Shown here: positions 9,358 to 22,084 of the stretch, piece after piece
Position numbering within the stretch: position 1 is the stretch's first letter
Layout of the letters: the number at the start of each line of letters is the position of its first letter
DNA from: Tolypocladium sp. Sup5 PDA-1
Lineage: Eukaryota; Ascomycota; Sordariomycetes; Hypocreales; Ophiocordycipitaceae
Assembly: GCA_000750105.3 (NCBI GenBank)
Contig: JPHH03000039.1
Span: forward strand, 1-64,000
Reading direction: 5' to 3'
DNA: 64,000 nucleotides
Notes under the pieces: generated by a model
Database searches by the model: none
What the model saw: only the letters and a program-made list of their open reading frames with translations
What the model was told of the DNA's origin: nothing
Program-made: the position numbers and the translations under genes

Positions 9358-12300
9358 ATGGGTGCGGAAGCCGCAGAAAAGACGCCCGGCAGGGGCGCCT
9401 CTGCGCGCTCCTCGAGCCGCGGCGGCGACTCCACGGACGGCAACGGCACGCCCATGGCGAAGCCCGGCTCGGCGCAGAACGAGAAGCTCGACATCGCCAA
9501 GGTCGACTCCAAGGTGGTCGCGCCGCCGCCGCCCAGGGCCGACGACCTCGACGAGCAGTTCCGCCACCTGCCCGCGCACCAGGCCGAGATCCTCAAGCGC
9601 CAGGTCTTCACCCCCGAGGCCAAGAAGGGTGTCGCCGTCATCTACCGCTACTCGTCGCGCAACGACTGCCTCATCCTCGCCGTCTCCGTCGTCTGCGCCA
9701 TCGCCTCGGGCGCCGCGCTGCCGCTCATGACGGTCATCTTCGGCAACCTCCAGAACACCTTCCAGCGCTACTTCTACTCGGGCGGCCAGATGTCCTACGA
9801 CTCCTTCGTCGACGAGATGAGCAAGTTCGTCCTCTACTTTGTCTACCTGGCCATTGGCGAGTTCGTCGTCACCTACATCTGCACCGTCGGCTTCATCTAC
9901 ACTGGCGAGCACATCAGTGCCAAGATCCGCGAGCACTACCTCGAGAGCTGCATGCGCCAGAACATTGGCTTCTTCGACAAGCTCGGCGCCGGCGAGGTCA
10001 CCACCCGCATCACCTCGGACACCAACCTCATCCAGGACGGCATCTCCGAGAAGGTCTCCCTGACCCTGGCCGCCCTCGCCACCTTTGTCACCGCCTTCAT
10101 CATCGGTTTCGTCAACTACTGGAAGCTGACCCTCATCCTCTCCTCGACCGTCTTCGCTCTGCTGCTCAACGTCGGTGCTGGCTCCCGCTACATGCTCAAG
10201 AACAACAAGGCCTCGCTCGAGTCCTACGCCCAGGGCGGCAGCCTTGCCGACGAGGTCATCAGCTCCATCCGCAACGCCGTCGCCTTTGGCACCCAGGACC
10301 GCCTGGCCAAGCAGTACGACAAGCATCTCGCAAAGGCCGAGTACTACGGCTTCCGCCTCAAGGGCTCCCTGGCCGTCATGGTCGCCGGCATGATGCTGAT
10401 TCTCTTCCTCAACTACGGACTGGCCTTTTGGCAGGGCAGCAAGTTCCTCATCGAGGGCATCATCCCCCTGTCCAAGGTGCTCATCATCATGATGTCCGTC
10501 ATGATCGGAGCCTTCAACCTCGGCAACGTCACCCCCAACATCCAGGCCTTTACCACCGCCATCGCCGCCGCCGCCAAGATCTTCAACACCATCGACCGTG
10601 TCTCCCCCCTGGACCCCACCGACGACAAGGGCGAGAAGCTGGAGAATCTGCAGGGCAACATCCGGCTCGAGAAGATCCAGCACATCTACCCGTCCCGTCC
10701 CGAGGTCGTGGTCATGGATGATGTGAGCCTCGAGATCCCGGCTGGCAAGACCACCGCTCTCGTCGGCGCATCTGGCTCTGGTAAGAGTACCATTGTCGGT
10801 CTCGTCGAGCGATTCTACGACCCCGTTGCGGGTTCCGTCTATCTCGATGGCCACGACATCAGCAAGCTCAACCTAAGGTGGCTGCGCCAGCAAATGGCTC
10901 TGGTCAGCCAAGAGCCCACGCTCTTCGGCACTACCATCTTCCACAACATCCGCCACGGCCTGATTGGAACCAACTTTGAGGACGAAAGCGAGGACAAGCA
11001 GCGGGAGCTTGTTATCCAGGCCGCCATCAAGGCCAATGCCCACGATTTCGTATCAGCCCTGCCCGAAGGCTACGAGACCAATGTCGGCGAGCGCGGCTTC
11101 CTCCTTTCTGGTGGTCAAAAGCAGCGCATTGCCATTGCGCGAGCCATTGTTTCTGACCCGAAGAGTAAGTTCTCTTCCCTGTTAAGTTTCACTCTGTCAA
11201 ATTCTGACGCTGACTCTGTATAGTTCTGCTCCTTGACGAGGCCACCTCTGCCCTGGATACCAAGTCTGAAGGCGTCGTCCAGGCTGCTCTGGAAGCTGCA
11301 GCTGCAGGCCGCACCACCATCACCATCGCTCACCGTCTGTCAACCATCAAGGACGCCCACAACATTGTCGTCATGTCGAATGGCCGCATCGTCGAGCAAG
11401 GCACTCACGATGAGCTCCTCGAGAAGCAGGCGGCGTACTACAACCTCGTGTCTGCGCAGAACATTGCTGCCGCGGAGGCCATGACGGCCGAGGAAGAGGC
11501 ACAGCTCGCGGCCAAGGAAGATGAGATTACCCGCAAGATGTCGAACAAGGAGGGCGACTACATCCCCGACCCGGACGACAACATTGCCGCCAAGCTTCGA
11601 CGCACGTCGACGCAAAAGTCGGCATCCAGCGTCGCTCTGCAAAGGGGCAAGCAGGAGGAGTCGCAAAAGTATGGCCTGTGGACACTGATGAAGCTCATCA
11701 TGTCGTTTAACGCCCCGGAATGGAAGTTGATGGTGGTTGGTCTTGTCTTTTCTGCCATCTGCGGTGGCGGTAACCCGACCTCGGCAGGTAAGATATCCCT
11801 CCCCCCTTTTCCACGGGCGTCACCCTCGAATGCTAGGCTAATATGCCTTCCGTGTAGTCTTCTTCGCCAAGCAAATCACCACCCTGTCGCAACCCGTGAC
11901 GCCTGCCAACCGCGACCAGATCAAGAAGGATTCGGATTTCTGGAGCGCCATGTTCTTGATGCTGGCCATTGTCCAATTCCTTGCCTTTTCCACTCAGGGC
12001 ATAGCGTTCGCCAGGTGCTCTGAGCGCCTTGTCCACCGCGTCCGAGACCGCGCGTTCAGGGCCATGCTCCGGCAGGACGTGGCTTTCTTCGACAGTGATG
12101 AGAATACGGCTGGTGCTCTGACGTCGTTCTTATCGACGGAAACCACCCACGTGGCTGGTCTCAGCGGTGTGACGCTAGGAACTCTGCTCATGATGACGAC
12201 GACTCTCGTCGCGGCCATTGTCGTGTCCGTGTCCATCGGATGGAAGCTGTCGCTTGTCTGCATCTCCACCATCCCGATTCTTCTCGGCTGTGGCTTCTTC

Positions 12301-13521
12301 AGATTCTGGATGCTGGCCCACTTCCAGCGACGCTCCAAGGCAGCGTACGCATCGTCTGCGACGTTTGCCTCCGAAGCCATTTCCTCCATCCGCACCGTCG
12401 CCTCCCTGACGCGTGAGCACGACGTGCTGAAGATGTACCACGACGCCCTTGCTGTGCAACAGCGCCGCAGTCTGGTGTCGGTCCTCAAGTCGAGCGCCCT
12501 GTACGCCGCGTCGCAGTCGATGCTCTTCCTCTGCTTCGCGCTCGGTTTCTGGTACGGAGGCACCCTGATCGGCAAGGGCGAGTACGACCTGTTCCAGTTC
12601 TTCCTCTGCTTCATGGCCATCATCTTTGGCGCCCAGTCTGCCGGCACCATCTTTTCCTTTGCGCCTGACATGGGCAAGGCTCACCACGCCGCGCAGGAGT
12701 TGAAGGCGCTGTTTGACCGCAAGCCAGCCATCGACTCGTGGTCGGAAGAGGGGCAGCGCCTCGAAGAGGTTGACGGCCACCTTGAGTTCCGAGACGTGCA
12801 CTTCCGCTACCCTACTCGCCCCGAGCAGCCCGTGCTGCGCGGCCTCAACCTGTCCATCCGCCCTGGCCAGTACGTCGCTCTGGTCGGCGCATCGGGCTGC
12901 GGAAAGAGCACGACGATTGCCCTGCTGGAGCGCTTCTACGACCCCCTTGCGGGCGGGGTGTTTATCGACGGCAAGGAGATTAGCACGCTCAACATCAACG
13001 ACTACCGCTCTCACATCGCCCTCGTCAGCCAGGAGCCGACCTTGTACCAGGGGAGCATCAGGGAGAACATTGTCCTGGGCAGCGCCAACGAGGAGGTGTC
13101 GGACGAGGCCATCGAGTTCGCCTGCCGAGAGGCCAACATTTACGACTTTATCGTGTCGCTGCCGGAGGGCTTCAACACGGTGGTGGGTAGCAAGGGCGCT
13201 CTGCTGTCTGGCGGCCAGAAGCAGCGCGTCGCCATTGCGCGAGCCCTGATCCGCGACCCCAAGATTCTGCTCCTGGACGAGGCCACCTCTGCGCTGGACT
13301 CGGAGTCGGAGCACGTCGTGCAGGCGGCGCTGGACAAGGCGGCCAAGGGCCGTACCACGATCGCCGTGGCCCACCGACTGAGCACCATCCAGAAGGCGGA
13401 CGTCATCTACGTGTTCGACCAGGGACGGATCGTCGAGGCTGGCACCCACTCAGAGCTGATGAAGAAGAACGGACGGTACGCGGAGCTGGTCAACCTGCAG
13501 TCTCTGGCCAAGCACGGCTAG
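9358..13521 (+). CDS. ABCB-type full multidrug exporter (Pmd1/Mdr1-like)
   Basis: Three exons (9358-11164, 11224-11787, 11858-13521) give 1344 aa, the usual length for a fungal full ABCB transporter with TMD1-NBD1-TMD2-NBD2 order. Both nucleotide-binding domains look intact. NBD1 has Walker A GASGSGKST (about 470-478), signature LSGGQKQR (from about 583) and Walker B ILLLDEATSALD, which is split by the first intron. NBD2 has GASGCGKST (about 1134-1142), LSGGQKQR (about 1240) and ILLLDEATSALDSESE. D-loops and the switch histidine (AHRLST) are present. The expected role is ATP-driven efflux of hydrophobic compounds at the plasma membrane; the closest known type is S. pombe Pmd1 (leptomycin B resistance) and Aspergillus Mdr1. 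Both introns split codons (phase 1) and restore KILLLD and PTSAVFFAKQ. The substrate cannot be told from sequence. Confidence 0.95.
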
Positions 13522-13545
13522 GAGGAGGAGGAGGAGGAGGAGGAG
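13521..13545. repeat. (GGA)n microsatellite directly after the ABC stop codon
   Basis: About eight GGA units start at the last base of the stop codon, followed by a short CTG run; this lies in the 3' UTR. Confidence 0.85.
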
Positions 13546-14462
13546 AGCTGCTGCTGCTGATTGATTTTGATTGAGTTACACGGGGAACAAGATATCCAGA
13601 GCTGGTGTCCTCGGCGGACCGGTTCGATGCTGTTATTTTTCGCATCCATTGGCGTTGGGATCTATAGAGGAAGCGGCATTACCGGGTAAAAAGGGGTAAT
13701 GCGTGGCGAGCCTTATTGCCTCTACGGACTATCCGTACATGGCTGTATAATCCATCTCAGACTAAAAGCGACAAGATTCTACTCTGTTCATATCTGGATC
13801 CATGAAATTGCGTGACGGCCAAACGGTCCATTGCTTTCTTTTACTGATACGAAGGTGGGATGGACGAACGGCAGTGCAGACGCCAAGGTGATTTTTACTT
13901 TGCTTATGGACCCATCTGCCAGGGTCGGTTTACTGACGACGCCGCGCTTTGACCCGAGGGTATTAGTTGCTTTGCACACCGTATATGCGGAGCGGCAAAC
14001 GGGACGTAGGAGTAGAAGTCGGCGTGTTTGCGGCTCTACGAGTACACGTGGCCAAGCGCCGGCGCGCAACCAACGGGAGTAGTACGAGAAGCAGCAAGCA
14101 AACACATACGGCCTTGGCCTCTTGGGCTGGCGGTTCTAGAAGAGTCTGGGCTTGTGGTCCTGGCAGTACGAGTGCACGCGACAAAAGGGGGGAGACGGTC
14201 AATGGGATAATTGTGCAGGTTCGGGTAGCAATGCGCCCGGAAGAGGAGGGTGGTATTCGCATCCCCGGAGTACGCATACGGTACTCCGTACCAAGTAATT
14301 GCACGTCGTCCGTATGTAGTCATACCCGACCGTGTTGGTGTTGACTGCTCGAGGACTTTGCATCTGTAGAGGCGGCACGATCCGGAGCAGAAACACGGGC
14401 GTGCGTACGGGTTCTGTGCGAGTCCGTACCCGTACGACGAGGAATCGCAAGTCGGCGTTGCT

Positions 14463-14504
<42 letters not shown>

Positions 14505-14512
14505 CATCATCG
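14463..14512. repeat. (CAG)13 followed by (CAT)3 microsatellite
   Basis: Perfect CAG run of about 40 nt ending in CATCATCAT, in intergenic DNA. Confidence 0.9.
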
Positions 14513-14803
14513 TGGAGAGACAGCCTGATGGTGAAACACGCTGCCATGTGCTCGGGAAGCGGCAGCAGCGCCAGCGTGTGGGAGTGAGACACGAGCGCCA
14601 GCGGTCCAGGGCGAGCCGGTTGGGGATCGTCGGCTCGGTTGGTGATGAGACAGGCGACGGCGCAGCGAGGGCAACAGACCCGAACTCAATATCAGAGTAG
14701 TCCGTACCATGTAGGTGCAGAGCATGTACGACTCGACGGCGCAGAGGCAGCATCAGACGACAGCTCGTGCCACACGGGAGCGTGCATGCAAAGAAGATTA
14801 AAG

Positions 14804-14862
14804 CAACACCAGCACCACCAGCACCACCAGCACCACCAACACCACCAACACCACCAGCACCA
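14804..14862. repeat. ACC-rich tandem repeat
   Basis: Near-perfect copies of a 9-nt unit made of ACC triplets with interspersed AGC/AAC, about six units, intergenic. Confidence 0.85.
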
Positions 14863-15670
14863 AGCTGGCTTGGCCGTCTGTGCCCGTTGGTGATGGCGCC
14901 ATCCCCGGCCGCGCCGCGGCACCCCCAGCTTCCTGGCACCAATAAATACAGGGGCCGGCAGGGCTTGGCAGGGGCCCGGGGACGGCCATTGGCGCGGAGG
15001 AGATGGCTGATGGGGGCTCACCGTAGGGCCCAGCGATCCAGCGCGGCGGTGGTGGTGGTGATGGTGAAGAGGCGTGGCTGCCCAGGGGGGGGAGGGTTGC
15101 TGACAGCGCCTCAGCCAACAGGCACGTGTCGCGCCGGAGGTGAAGCTGCGATGAATGGATGGACGAGGCCGCGCCGTAGAGACGCTTCTCGCCTGCATGA
15201 TAAGAGCAATCTGGCATCTGCAAAGGGCAGCAAATAAGAGCCGAAGAAAAAGAGGCTTCGTAAATTAGACGCGCCCAGTACCTGTCCGTAGCGGGCCCCA
15301 GGGCTGCTGCTAATAATATGCAGCCTCCACTAAGGTACTCCGTACTCCGTAGAATGCACCCTCAACCACGGCCACCCCAGCGCGCAGGTGGGTACTGTAG
15401 GTTCATGGGTGCGCCTCCCCCCGTCCCGTGTGTTCCTGCTCATCTTTGCTTCTTTCATCCATTTTCGAGCCTCCATTCCCGTCCTCTTCTCTGCAACGGG
15501 CCGACGATCATTAAAGACGTTTGGGACGTCGCGCAAGCGTGCACTGTTGGTGGTGCTTTTCTCTCTCTCTCCCTGACGACTCCTGCTGCTGCTGCTTCTG
15601 CACGGGAGACGGCGGTGAGGGCGACGGAGGACGGGGGCCAAACGCGAACGGCCACCTTGAACCCCGACCA

Positions 15671-15700
15671 CCAACACCAACACCAACACCAACACCAACA
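15671..15700. repeat. (CCAACA)5 hexanucleotide repeat
   Basis: Five perfect copies of CCAACA in the upstream region of the GPI-anchored protein gene. Confidence 0.9.
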
Positions 15701-16080
15701 AACCGCAAGTCTGCAGGAGGAAGTGCCTCCAAGAGCCCGTTGCAGCTCTGTCGCTCGTTTAATCCCGCCAACCCGACGTTGGCCACGCTCTCTTCCCCTT
15801 TTCACGCGGCGACGGCCCTGAACCGTGCGACCTCGACGGCTGCCGGATGAGACTCAACATCGCATCTCGTGTACAACCACCAGAGGACGACTGGACCGCG
15901 CAAACGGGAGGGTGGTACACGACTCCTGGATAGACTGCAGCGAATCCGCAGCGCTCGACACGACACCCGAGAGCCAGGCCTTGGACCACGACCAACTCTG
16001 TGCTCGTCTCGTCGCACGACTCCTCCGCGACGTGCGACCGCGACCCTGCCACGGCGGCATCCTCCCGCTCCCGCTCCCTC

Positions 16081-17344
16081 ATGGCTTCCACGTCTTCGCC
16101 TCGGGCCGCCATTCCCAGTCCCGCCTGTCCCACGGCCTTGTCCCCCTCCACCTCTACAACACCACGATCCAAGTCCAGTCGACTACGGCACCAGCCGCCC
16201 CGGATACGGATGTCGTTTGCCGTCATGGCCGTGCTCGCCGGTCTGAGCTGCGCGGCCTTTGCGCAGCGAGACGCCCTCCCCGCACAGATCACGGCCCCGC
16301 CGTCTCTCGACAGCGCCAACTCGGTGTTAGTGGCGGACCGCCCAGCCACCACGATGGCGCAATGGCCATCGTTCTGGGAGTCCGCGACGGACGGTGCGGC
16401 GCAAGAGCTGCGACTGAAGGGACGAGACGGTGGTGAAGAGGCGCCGCCCAAGGATCAGAGCAAGACCAAGGACGGCTCGGACAGCAAGACCAAGGCTTCG
16501 CAGACGACCCTGACGATATCCGTGGGGCCGTCCACGTCCACGGGCGAAGCGGCGCAGTCTCCACTGCCATCTCCTTTTGACGACTCCTTGCCGTCCGACT
16601 TCAAGGGCACAAACTCGGACGATCGATGCCCCAACTTCATGACCAGCCTGCTGGCAAACCCAACGTTCAAGAGCTGCTATCCCCTCTCCATGATGATTCA
16701 GGTAAGCGTTGCTCGGACCTGGGTATAGACATCACAATCGCTGCTGACACTGCATCTCACAGACATCGAGAGGCCTCTTCAACGCGGAAAAGAAGCTGCT
16801 CAGCATCGTCCGTGTGCTCGACGCCACGTGCAAGGCCGACGTCGTCTCCTGCACCGACTTCCTCACCAAGGCCGCCCAGAACCTCACCACCAACGCAAAC
16901 TGCAAGGCCGAGATCGACCAGGGCCAGTCGCTCGTCCTGCAGGCCTGGCGCGGCCTCAAGTCCTACAAGATACTCTACTCGGCCACCTGCCTGCAGGATC
17001 CGAGCACCAACATGTACTGCTTCGCCAACGCCGTCACCAACCTCACCGCCCCGTCCGACTCGTACCTCTACTTCATGCCCTACGGCCTGGCGCTACCCGG
17101 CGCCTCGTCGCCCTCCTGCAACTGGTGCACCCAGGAGACCATGGCCATATATAACGCCGCCTCGGCCGACAGGCAGCAGTTTGTCGCCAGCAAGTACGAG
17201 GACGCGGCGCGCCAGGTCAACACCATCTGCGGGCCGGGCTTTGTCAACGGAACGCTGCCCAAGGCCGCGACTGCAGCCGTGGCGATGCCCTCATATGCCG
17301 TCACGCTGGCGGCCATGGTGGTCGTCCTCGGCTCTCTCTTATAA
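16081..17344 (+). CDS. Cysteine-rich GPI-anchored surface protein (DUF7729-like)
   Basis: Two exons (16081-16701 and 16763-17344, phase 0 join) give 400 aa. The N-terminus has a long Ser/Pro/Arg-rich lead followed by a hydrophobic signal core (MSFAVMAVLAGLSCAAFA), so it could also start at 16210. Residues about 45-180 are Ser/Thr/Lys-rich and low complexity. The second half is a folded, cysteine-rich domain: DRCPNFMTSLLANPTFKSC, then DATCKADVVSCTDF, CQ-like spacing and NWCTQETMAIYN. It has NxT glycosylation sites (NLTT, NLTA, NGTL). The C-terminus ends in a hydrophobic segment without a charged tail, the layout of a GPI-attachment signal. This matches a conserved ascomycete family annotated only as a domain of unknown function; I assign DUF7729 from memory. 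Likely at the plasma membrane or cell wall. The intron carries a GCTGAC branch-like site. Confidence 0.78.
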
Positions 17345-20300
17345 CGGAAACCAACTTTCTTATAACGGGAACCGTACGAGAGCCTTTTGCGCCCCACTCG
17401 GACGCGGAACCTGCACCGTCCATCTTCAAGGACACCCCTTTTCCTGGACCTTGATAAAAATCCGAATACCCGTCACCGACGTCACTCTCCTTTTTATACC
17501 CATTCTCAATCCCCCGCAACAGCCAGGGCTCCCGACTATACTGCCGGAGCACACAGGCTGTTCTTCTCAGTCCTTATCTACCTGTTTTCTAATCTTCACC
17601 TTGGATATCCCCTCTCGAAACATATTCCCACACACAGCGGAAATGAGTATCGAAGCGAGCGAGCGCCACAACGAAAAACGCGTTCAGCATGGTATAACCT
17701 ACGACGGCGTTTTCCCTTTCTATCATTTTTATAATCTGCACTTCAGATGGGGCATTAATCTATCTTCTACCATGTTCTCGGCGGATCAAATTTGTGCGGC
17801 AAAACTTTCAGCGCTGGAGCCATTTATTTTGGGCGAAAAGGGGGCTATGGGAATCAAGGAGGCTGGCCTGGGACCACCGTCTATGATGACGGTGTTGGAG
17901 TAGGCAGGCCAAGATGTATAACGATGACAAAGGCGTCAATGATGACGACGCTTCTGTCAGCTACAATAACTATTTACTGCAAGCGTGTCAAGTCTTTCTA
18001 GGAGAGCATGGGGACTCGTCAGCGTAGAATTGCAGCTGTGGAGACTTGGCCTCCCTTTTCCACCGCCTTCTTTGTCAGGTCGTCCAGACTCGCGACAAGT
18101 CCCTGGGTTAATTGGAGAGCAACTTCGAGTCAGTACCCGAACGACTGCATATCCTTTCACGAGTGTCCTATCGTATCATGTGGCGTTGAACTCGAAGCCA
18201 CTCCAGGCCCGAAGGGCTCTTGATGAGGATTTTGAAAATGTGCAACGCCATGGCCCTGGGAGTAGGTCAAGTTATTCAAGTCTAGGGCTGGACTTGCTGT
18301 CACTTGATATTTCAACAAGAAGAGGGGGTTAGCATTAGAATCCACTCCAGTCATTAGGCTTGCGGCTCCTCAAACTGGTACCCGGCTGATAGCATGGTGA
18401 CCTACCGATGGCATCGGTCTGAGCATCTGGACTAGTTTCAAGAGCACGAAACACCAAGCCTAGCACACACCCCGAGTTCTTTGGACTATACAACGTGGCA
18501 TCCGAGTGATGTGCTGGGCCGGTCCGAGGCCGAGATCTGTGTGTCTTGTTGGGCTTCACTTGCAAAAGGACCCTCGACTGCATAGTCCATGCCAGTCACT
18601 CAGACTTGCAGGCCCCCAGCCCCTCCGCATCGACACATGGTAGATTCCGTACGTTACACTCGTGTTCTCCCTTGCGCCATGCAACGAGGGAAGAGACGAC
18701 GCTTCTTTAGAATGCCACGAGCTGGTCCACGTCGGCCTGGAAAAGTCGCGAAACGGTCCCGAGACAGCATTCCAAATTGGTGAACAGGGTTGGTTCTTGT
18801 CCTCCCTCCGTGTTTAATGTAAGAGCAACCGGGCTGCTCGGAGGGCGGAACTGTGTGATGCCAAATGCATGTAGCTTGCAATGCACTTCATCGAGACCGG
18901 AGATTGCCCAACTTCACACTGAATACGTACAGAGACGGCAGGAGATGCGGGGCCTGTGAGGGCAAAAGAAATCTCGCGACGCCGCCCGTTGTAAGACTGT
19001 CTCGGAACGACATGTATACCGCGCGCGTTTACGTACATGTATGATGTGCCGAGTCGAACCTCGTGGTCCTGCACAAGATGCTGCACGTTAGAGTCAGAGT
19101 GAAATCCGCCCGTAGCGGAATGTGCGAATGGATGGGCGTTGGTAACTGTGATTCGTGGAGGAGCCATTGATATAGCCTTATCCTCGCGCCTCGACTTTAA
19201 TACCACCAAAAGCAGATGGCGATGGGCCACAACGAACGTGCGAATCTGGGCTGATGACGTTGGATGACCCAGATGCAGCACAGTGATAGATGGTGTCTGA
19301 GAGACACGAGGTGTCAGTCCACGACGTGCATGTCCCACGAGCTGGGCAGGCGATAGATATGCAGCTTTGACGGCCGGTCTTGGGTGATATCGCTCGCAGA
19401 TCGGACTCAGAACCGAGACAGAGGGGGACGGACTAGCGGCGTGCTCAGTGGTGATGCTAGGGGCGGACACACGGTATCCGAGCCAGATCGCCGACCGCAC
19501 CCAGACTAGGATATCTTGACAAGGGAATAAGATCTCAGTTTAGCACCGGCCGCATCAAGGTCCGCCAGCACATGTACATCTCGTTTTGAGCTTCGAATAC
19601 TTGTCGAGTAGATACTCGAGTCGCTGAACCTCCTGCCGGCTGTGAACCCATGGTTGTGTCAGCGAATGTGGTCGCACATCGAAGCTCCATAAAGGACGCA
19701 GGCGGGTGAGATGTCGTCGTCAAGGTCACGTATTGGTCGAGCGTGAGTCAAACAGAGATGACTTGAAGGGAGAATCGCGCACACGTGTCAGCCCGTCCGC
19801 GGCAAGACAAGTAGGGACCCAGGAACCTGGAAAATCGGCTGGCGCATGTCACCAAGGGCACCTACCCGCCTCTAGTCGGTGCAGCACAATCCAGTCAGTC
19901 CGGTTGAGGAGCGCTCCAGGTTGAAAAGGGTTCTGGCAGATCTCCACAGATCCACACGCCCCACGGCTGGCTGGCTGGCGTTGAATCAACTGCGGCGACG
20001 TCTGGACTTGCCACGGGGACGACGGGACGGGAGAGATGAAAGATCGAGGGTCCCGGCGAATCTGGGAGGAGCGGGAAACGGCCTGGCGCCATGTACGATG
20101 ACGGGATGTTGAGCAGCGCGTAGGCAACAAAAATCCGTGGCCCCGGTGCTTGGCGACGGGGATGGGTCTGAGCCGACGGTCCATCACATCCCATGCGGCC
20201 ATGCCCACCATGAAGCCAGCCATTGGGTGTCGATTCCAAAAGCAACAGCACATTCGTTGACTGGCGACTTGGCTCGCCGTTGCACCTGTCCCTTGGCGAG

Positions 20301-21150
20301 TTCAGTGTGCGAGGCCACTACTCATTGGGCGAGGGACGGACCGTCTTGCCCTCCCCATCAACTCGGCCAAGCCGTTGGACTTTGTCTGCTAGTAGCCATA
20401 GTAAGCCGTAGTAGCTTTGCGCAGTCCGTAGCTGTCTGGGCGAGGCGAGCTTGGGGAGCTTGGGCAGGCCGTGACGATCGCCCTTGTGCAGCTGAGGCCT
20501 CGGGGGAGCGCCGCCCAACGCTTCCCGCGCCGCAGACACACGGAAGACGGCGGGTTGGTTAGATTTCCGTTGTCGTTGGTGGCAGCTTGCTGCAGTTTCT
20601 GTTCAGCCCTCGAGGGATGCCAGGGCCGGGCCCCTGCCTGCTCCCCTAGCGTCGGGTCCAACGAGCGGTGTACTGTCTCGCTCTCGCCTTCGTACGTGCC
20701 ATGCATGAACATGTGCATAGATGGAGCCGCTGGCCAGTAATTTCGCTTTCCAAGTCGACCAACGCAGCGTACGGACGAGACGAGCTGTCGACGCCGCCGT
20801 GGCGGCCGAGTTCCTTGGGTCCCCGTCGATGGCGTTATGGTGTCCTGCGTATTCGTACGAAGTAGCTGCTGGAGCTTCCTGAAGCTTGGCCATCAAGACG
20901 CAGCCCACTTTGTTCGCTTCCCGACGAGCACCCTGCGTCTGTATGTCGTCCGTACGAGTAGTCCGTAGAGTCCATCAGCGATCCATGTCCATGCCGGAGC
21001 AGCAAGCACATGGCTGACGGGAGGAGACATGTCTCGGTACGAGCTGTCCCGTGGCACGTACGTACCGGGCCTGCAAGGGCGGACAGGCTGGAGGAAGCTT
21101 TCTTTTCTCTCGCTGTTGGCATCGCTGTTGTCATCGTTATTGTGCCTCCA

Positions 21151-21171
21151 GCAGAGCAGAGCAGAGCAGAG
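21151..21171. repeat. (GCAGA)4 pentanucleotide repeat
   Basis: Four perfect GCAGA units in intergenic DNA. Confidence 0.85.
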
Positions 21172-21799
21172 GGTGAAGCGGTAGGGGTGGAGCTTGGCGG
21201 GAGTCAGTGAGGGTGCCCACTCAACCACTGCAACAGTTGGCAACTGCGGGGCTGGGTGCGCTAGCTGGCGATCGCCCTAAACGAGCAAGGCCCCCCCCGA
21301 CTGCTCCTGACCTCGAGTCCTTCGCCAGCCCCCGTTAAGCCGGACTCGCGCTGAGACATCCATGGATCCCTCCATCGCCATCCATGCTGCTCCTCCAGCA
21401 CGTTGCAACGACGAGACAACTGCGGCGCATCCCAGCGCGGGCAGGCAACCGACACAACGACTCAGCAAGCTGCAAAGCACAACATGCCACAGGGCCCTGC
21501 AAGCCGCCCGTCCCCGGCTGCGCTGTGGCTGTTGGACTCGGGTCCTGCCTGATGCGGCCGCCGCTGCCAGCGCTCCCCTTCGGGACCCCCTTGCGGACTG
21601 CGGGCTGTGCTGTAACCCGACAAGATGCGCTGCTGCAGGGTATCAGAGGTGAACGGAGTCCGAAAAAAGCAAGCAAATAGAGTCGAGTGCTGACCACGTT
21701 GGACAGGATACCGTCCAAGAGCGAGCATGCGTGCAGTGAGTGGCCCCAGGCCAGGCGACCAGCCCCCTCCTGCAGCCACGCGAGTGAGTCTACCGTGAG

Positions 21800-22084
21800 T
21801 AGTCCGTACGGACTACGGAGTACTTCGTGCATACCTGGGATTCGGTTCCCACAGCTGCCCAAGCGGCCAAGCAAGGTGCCAGGCACATCGGTGCAACGTC
21901 TTGTACGGATACGGAGTACCGGCTACGAAGTAGTCCGTACATGCCACTCGTTTCTTCAAGCGAAGCCGGCCTCACCCCAGTTCAACCAACGACGCCTTGT
22001 TACCCGCGGTCCATGAGCGTGACAAATGCTGCCGCCAATTGCTTCTGCGGCGCTCGCTGCCCGGCAAACACTCACTACTCCGTA
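21800..22084. repeat. Cluster of TA(C/G)TCCGTA words, partly palindromic
   Basis: Within 285 bp there are three TAGTCCGTA/TACGGACTA copies (21800, 21807, 21931) and three TACGGAGTA/TACTCCGTA copies (21814, 21910, 22076). The first three overlap to form an inverted-repeat composite at 21800-21822. See findings. Confidence 0.8.

Larger units (their letters stand above)
13546..16080. other. 2.5-kb repeat-rich intergenic region
   Basis: No supported gene. It is dense in simple repeats (CAG, ACC-type and CCAACA tracts listed separately). It also holds several copies of the intergenic word TA(C/G)TCCGTA (13723-13731, 14282-14290, 14698-14706, and two overlapping copies at 15336-15351). The right end should carry the promoter of the GPI-anchored protein gene. 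Confidence 0.6.

Noticed and set aside
9307..10854. 515-codon open frame on the minus strand inside the ABC transporter gene
   Set aside because: It is an antisense shadow. The real gene has GC-rich third positions, which removes stop codons from the opposite strand, and the translation is low-complexity Asp/Gly/Glu sequence without a domain.
12175..13449. 424-codon minus-strand frame opposite the second half of the ABC gene
   Set aside because: Antisense shadow of the second nucleotide-binding domain; no domain of its own.
14804..14862. CRISPR-like or satellite array
   Set aside because: The repeats are short contiguous 9-nt units without spacers; an ordinary microsatellite.
18814..19500. 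228-codon minus-strand frame in the gene-empty region
   Set aside because: No domain, no signal peptide, no plausible splice partners and unremarkable composition; kept only as a weak possibility.
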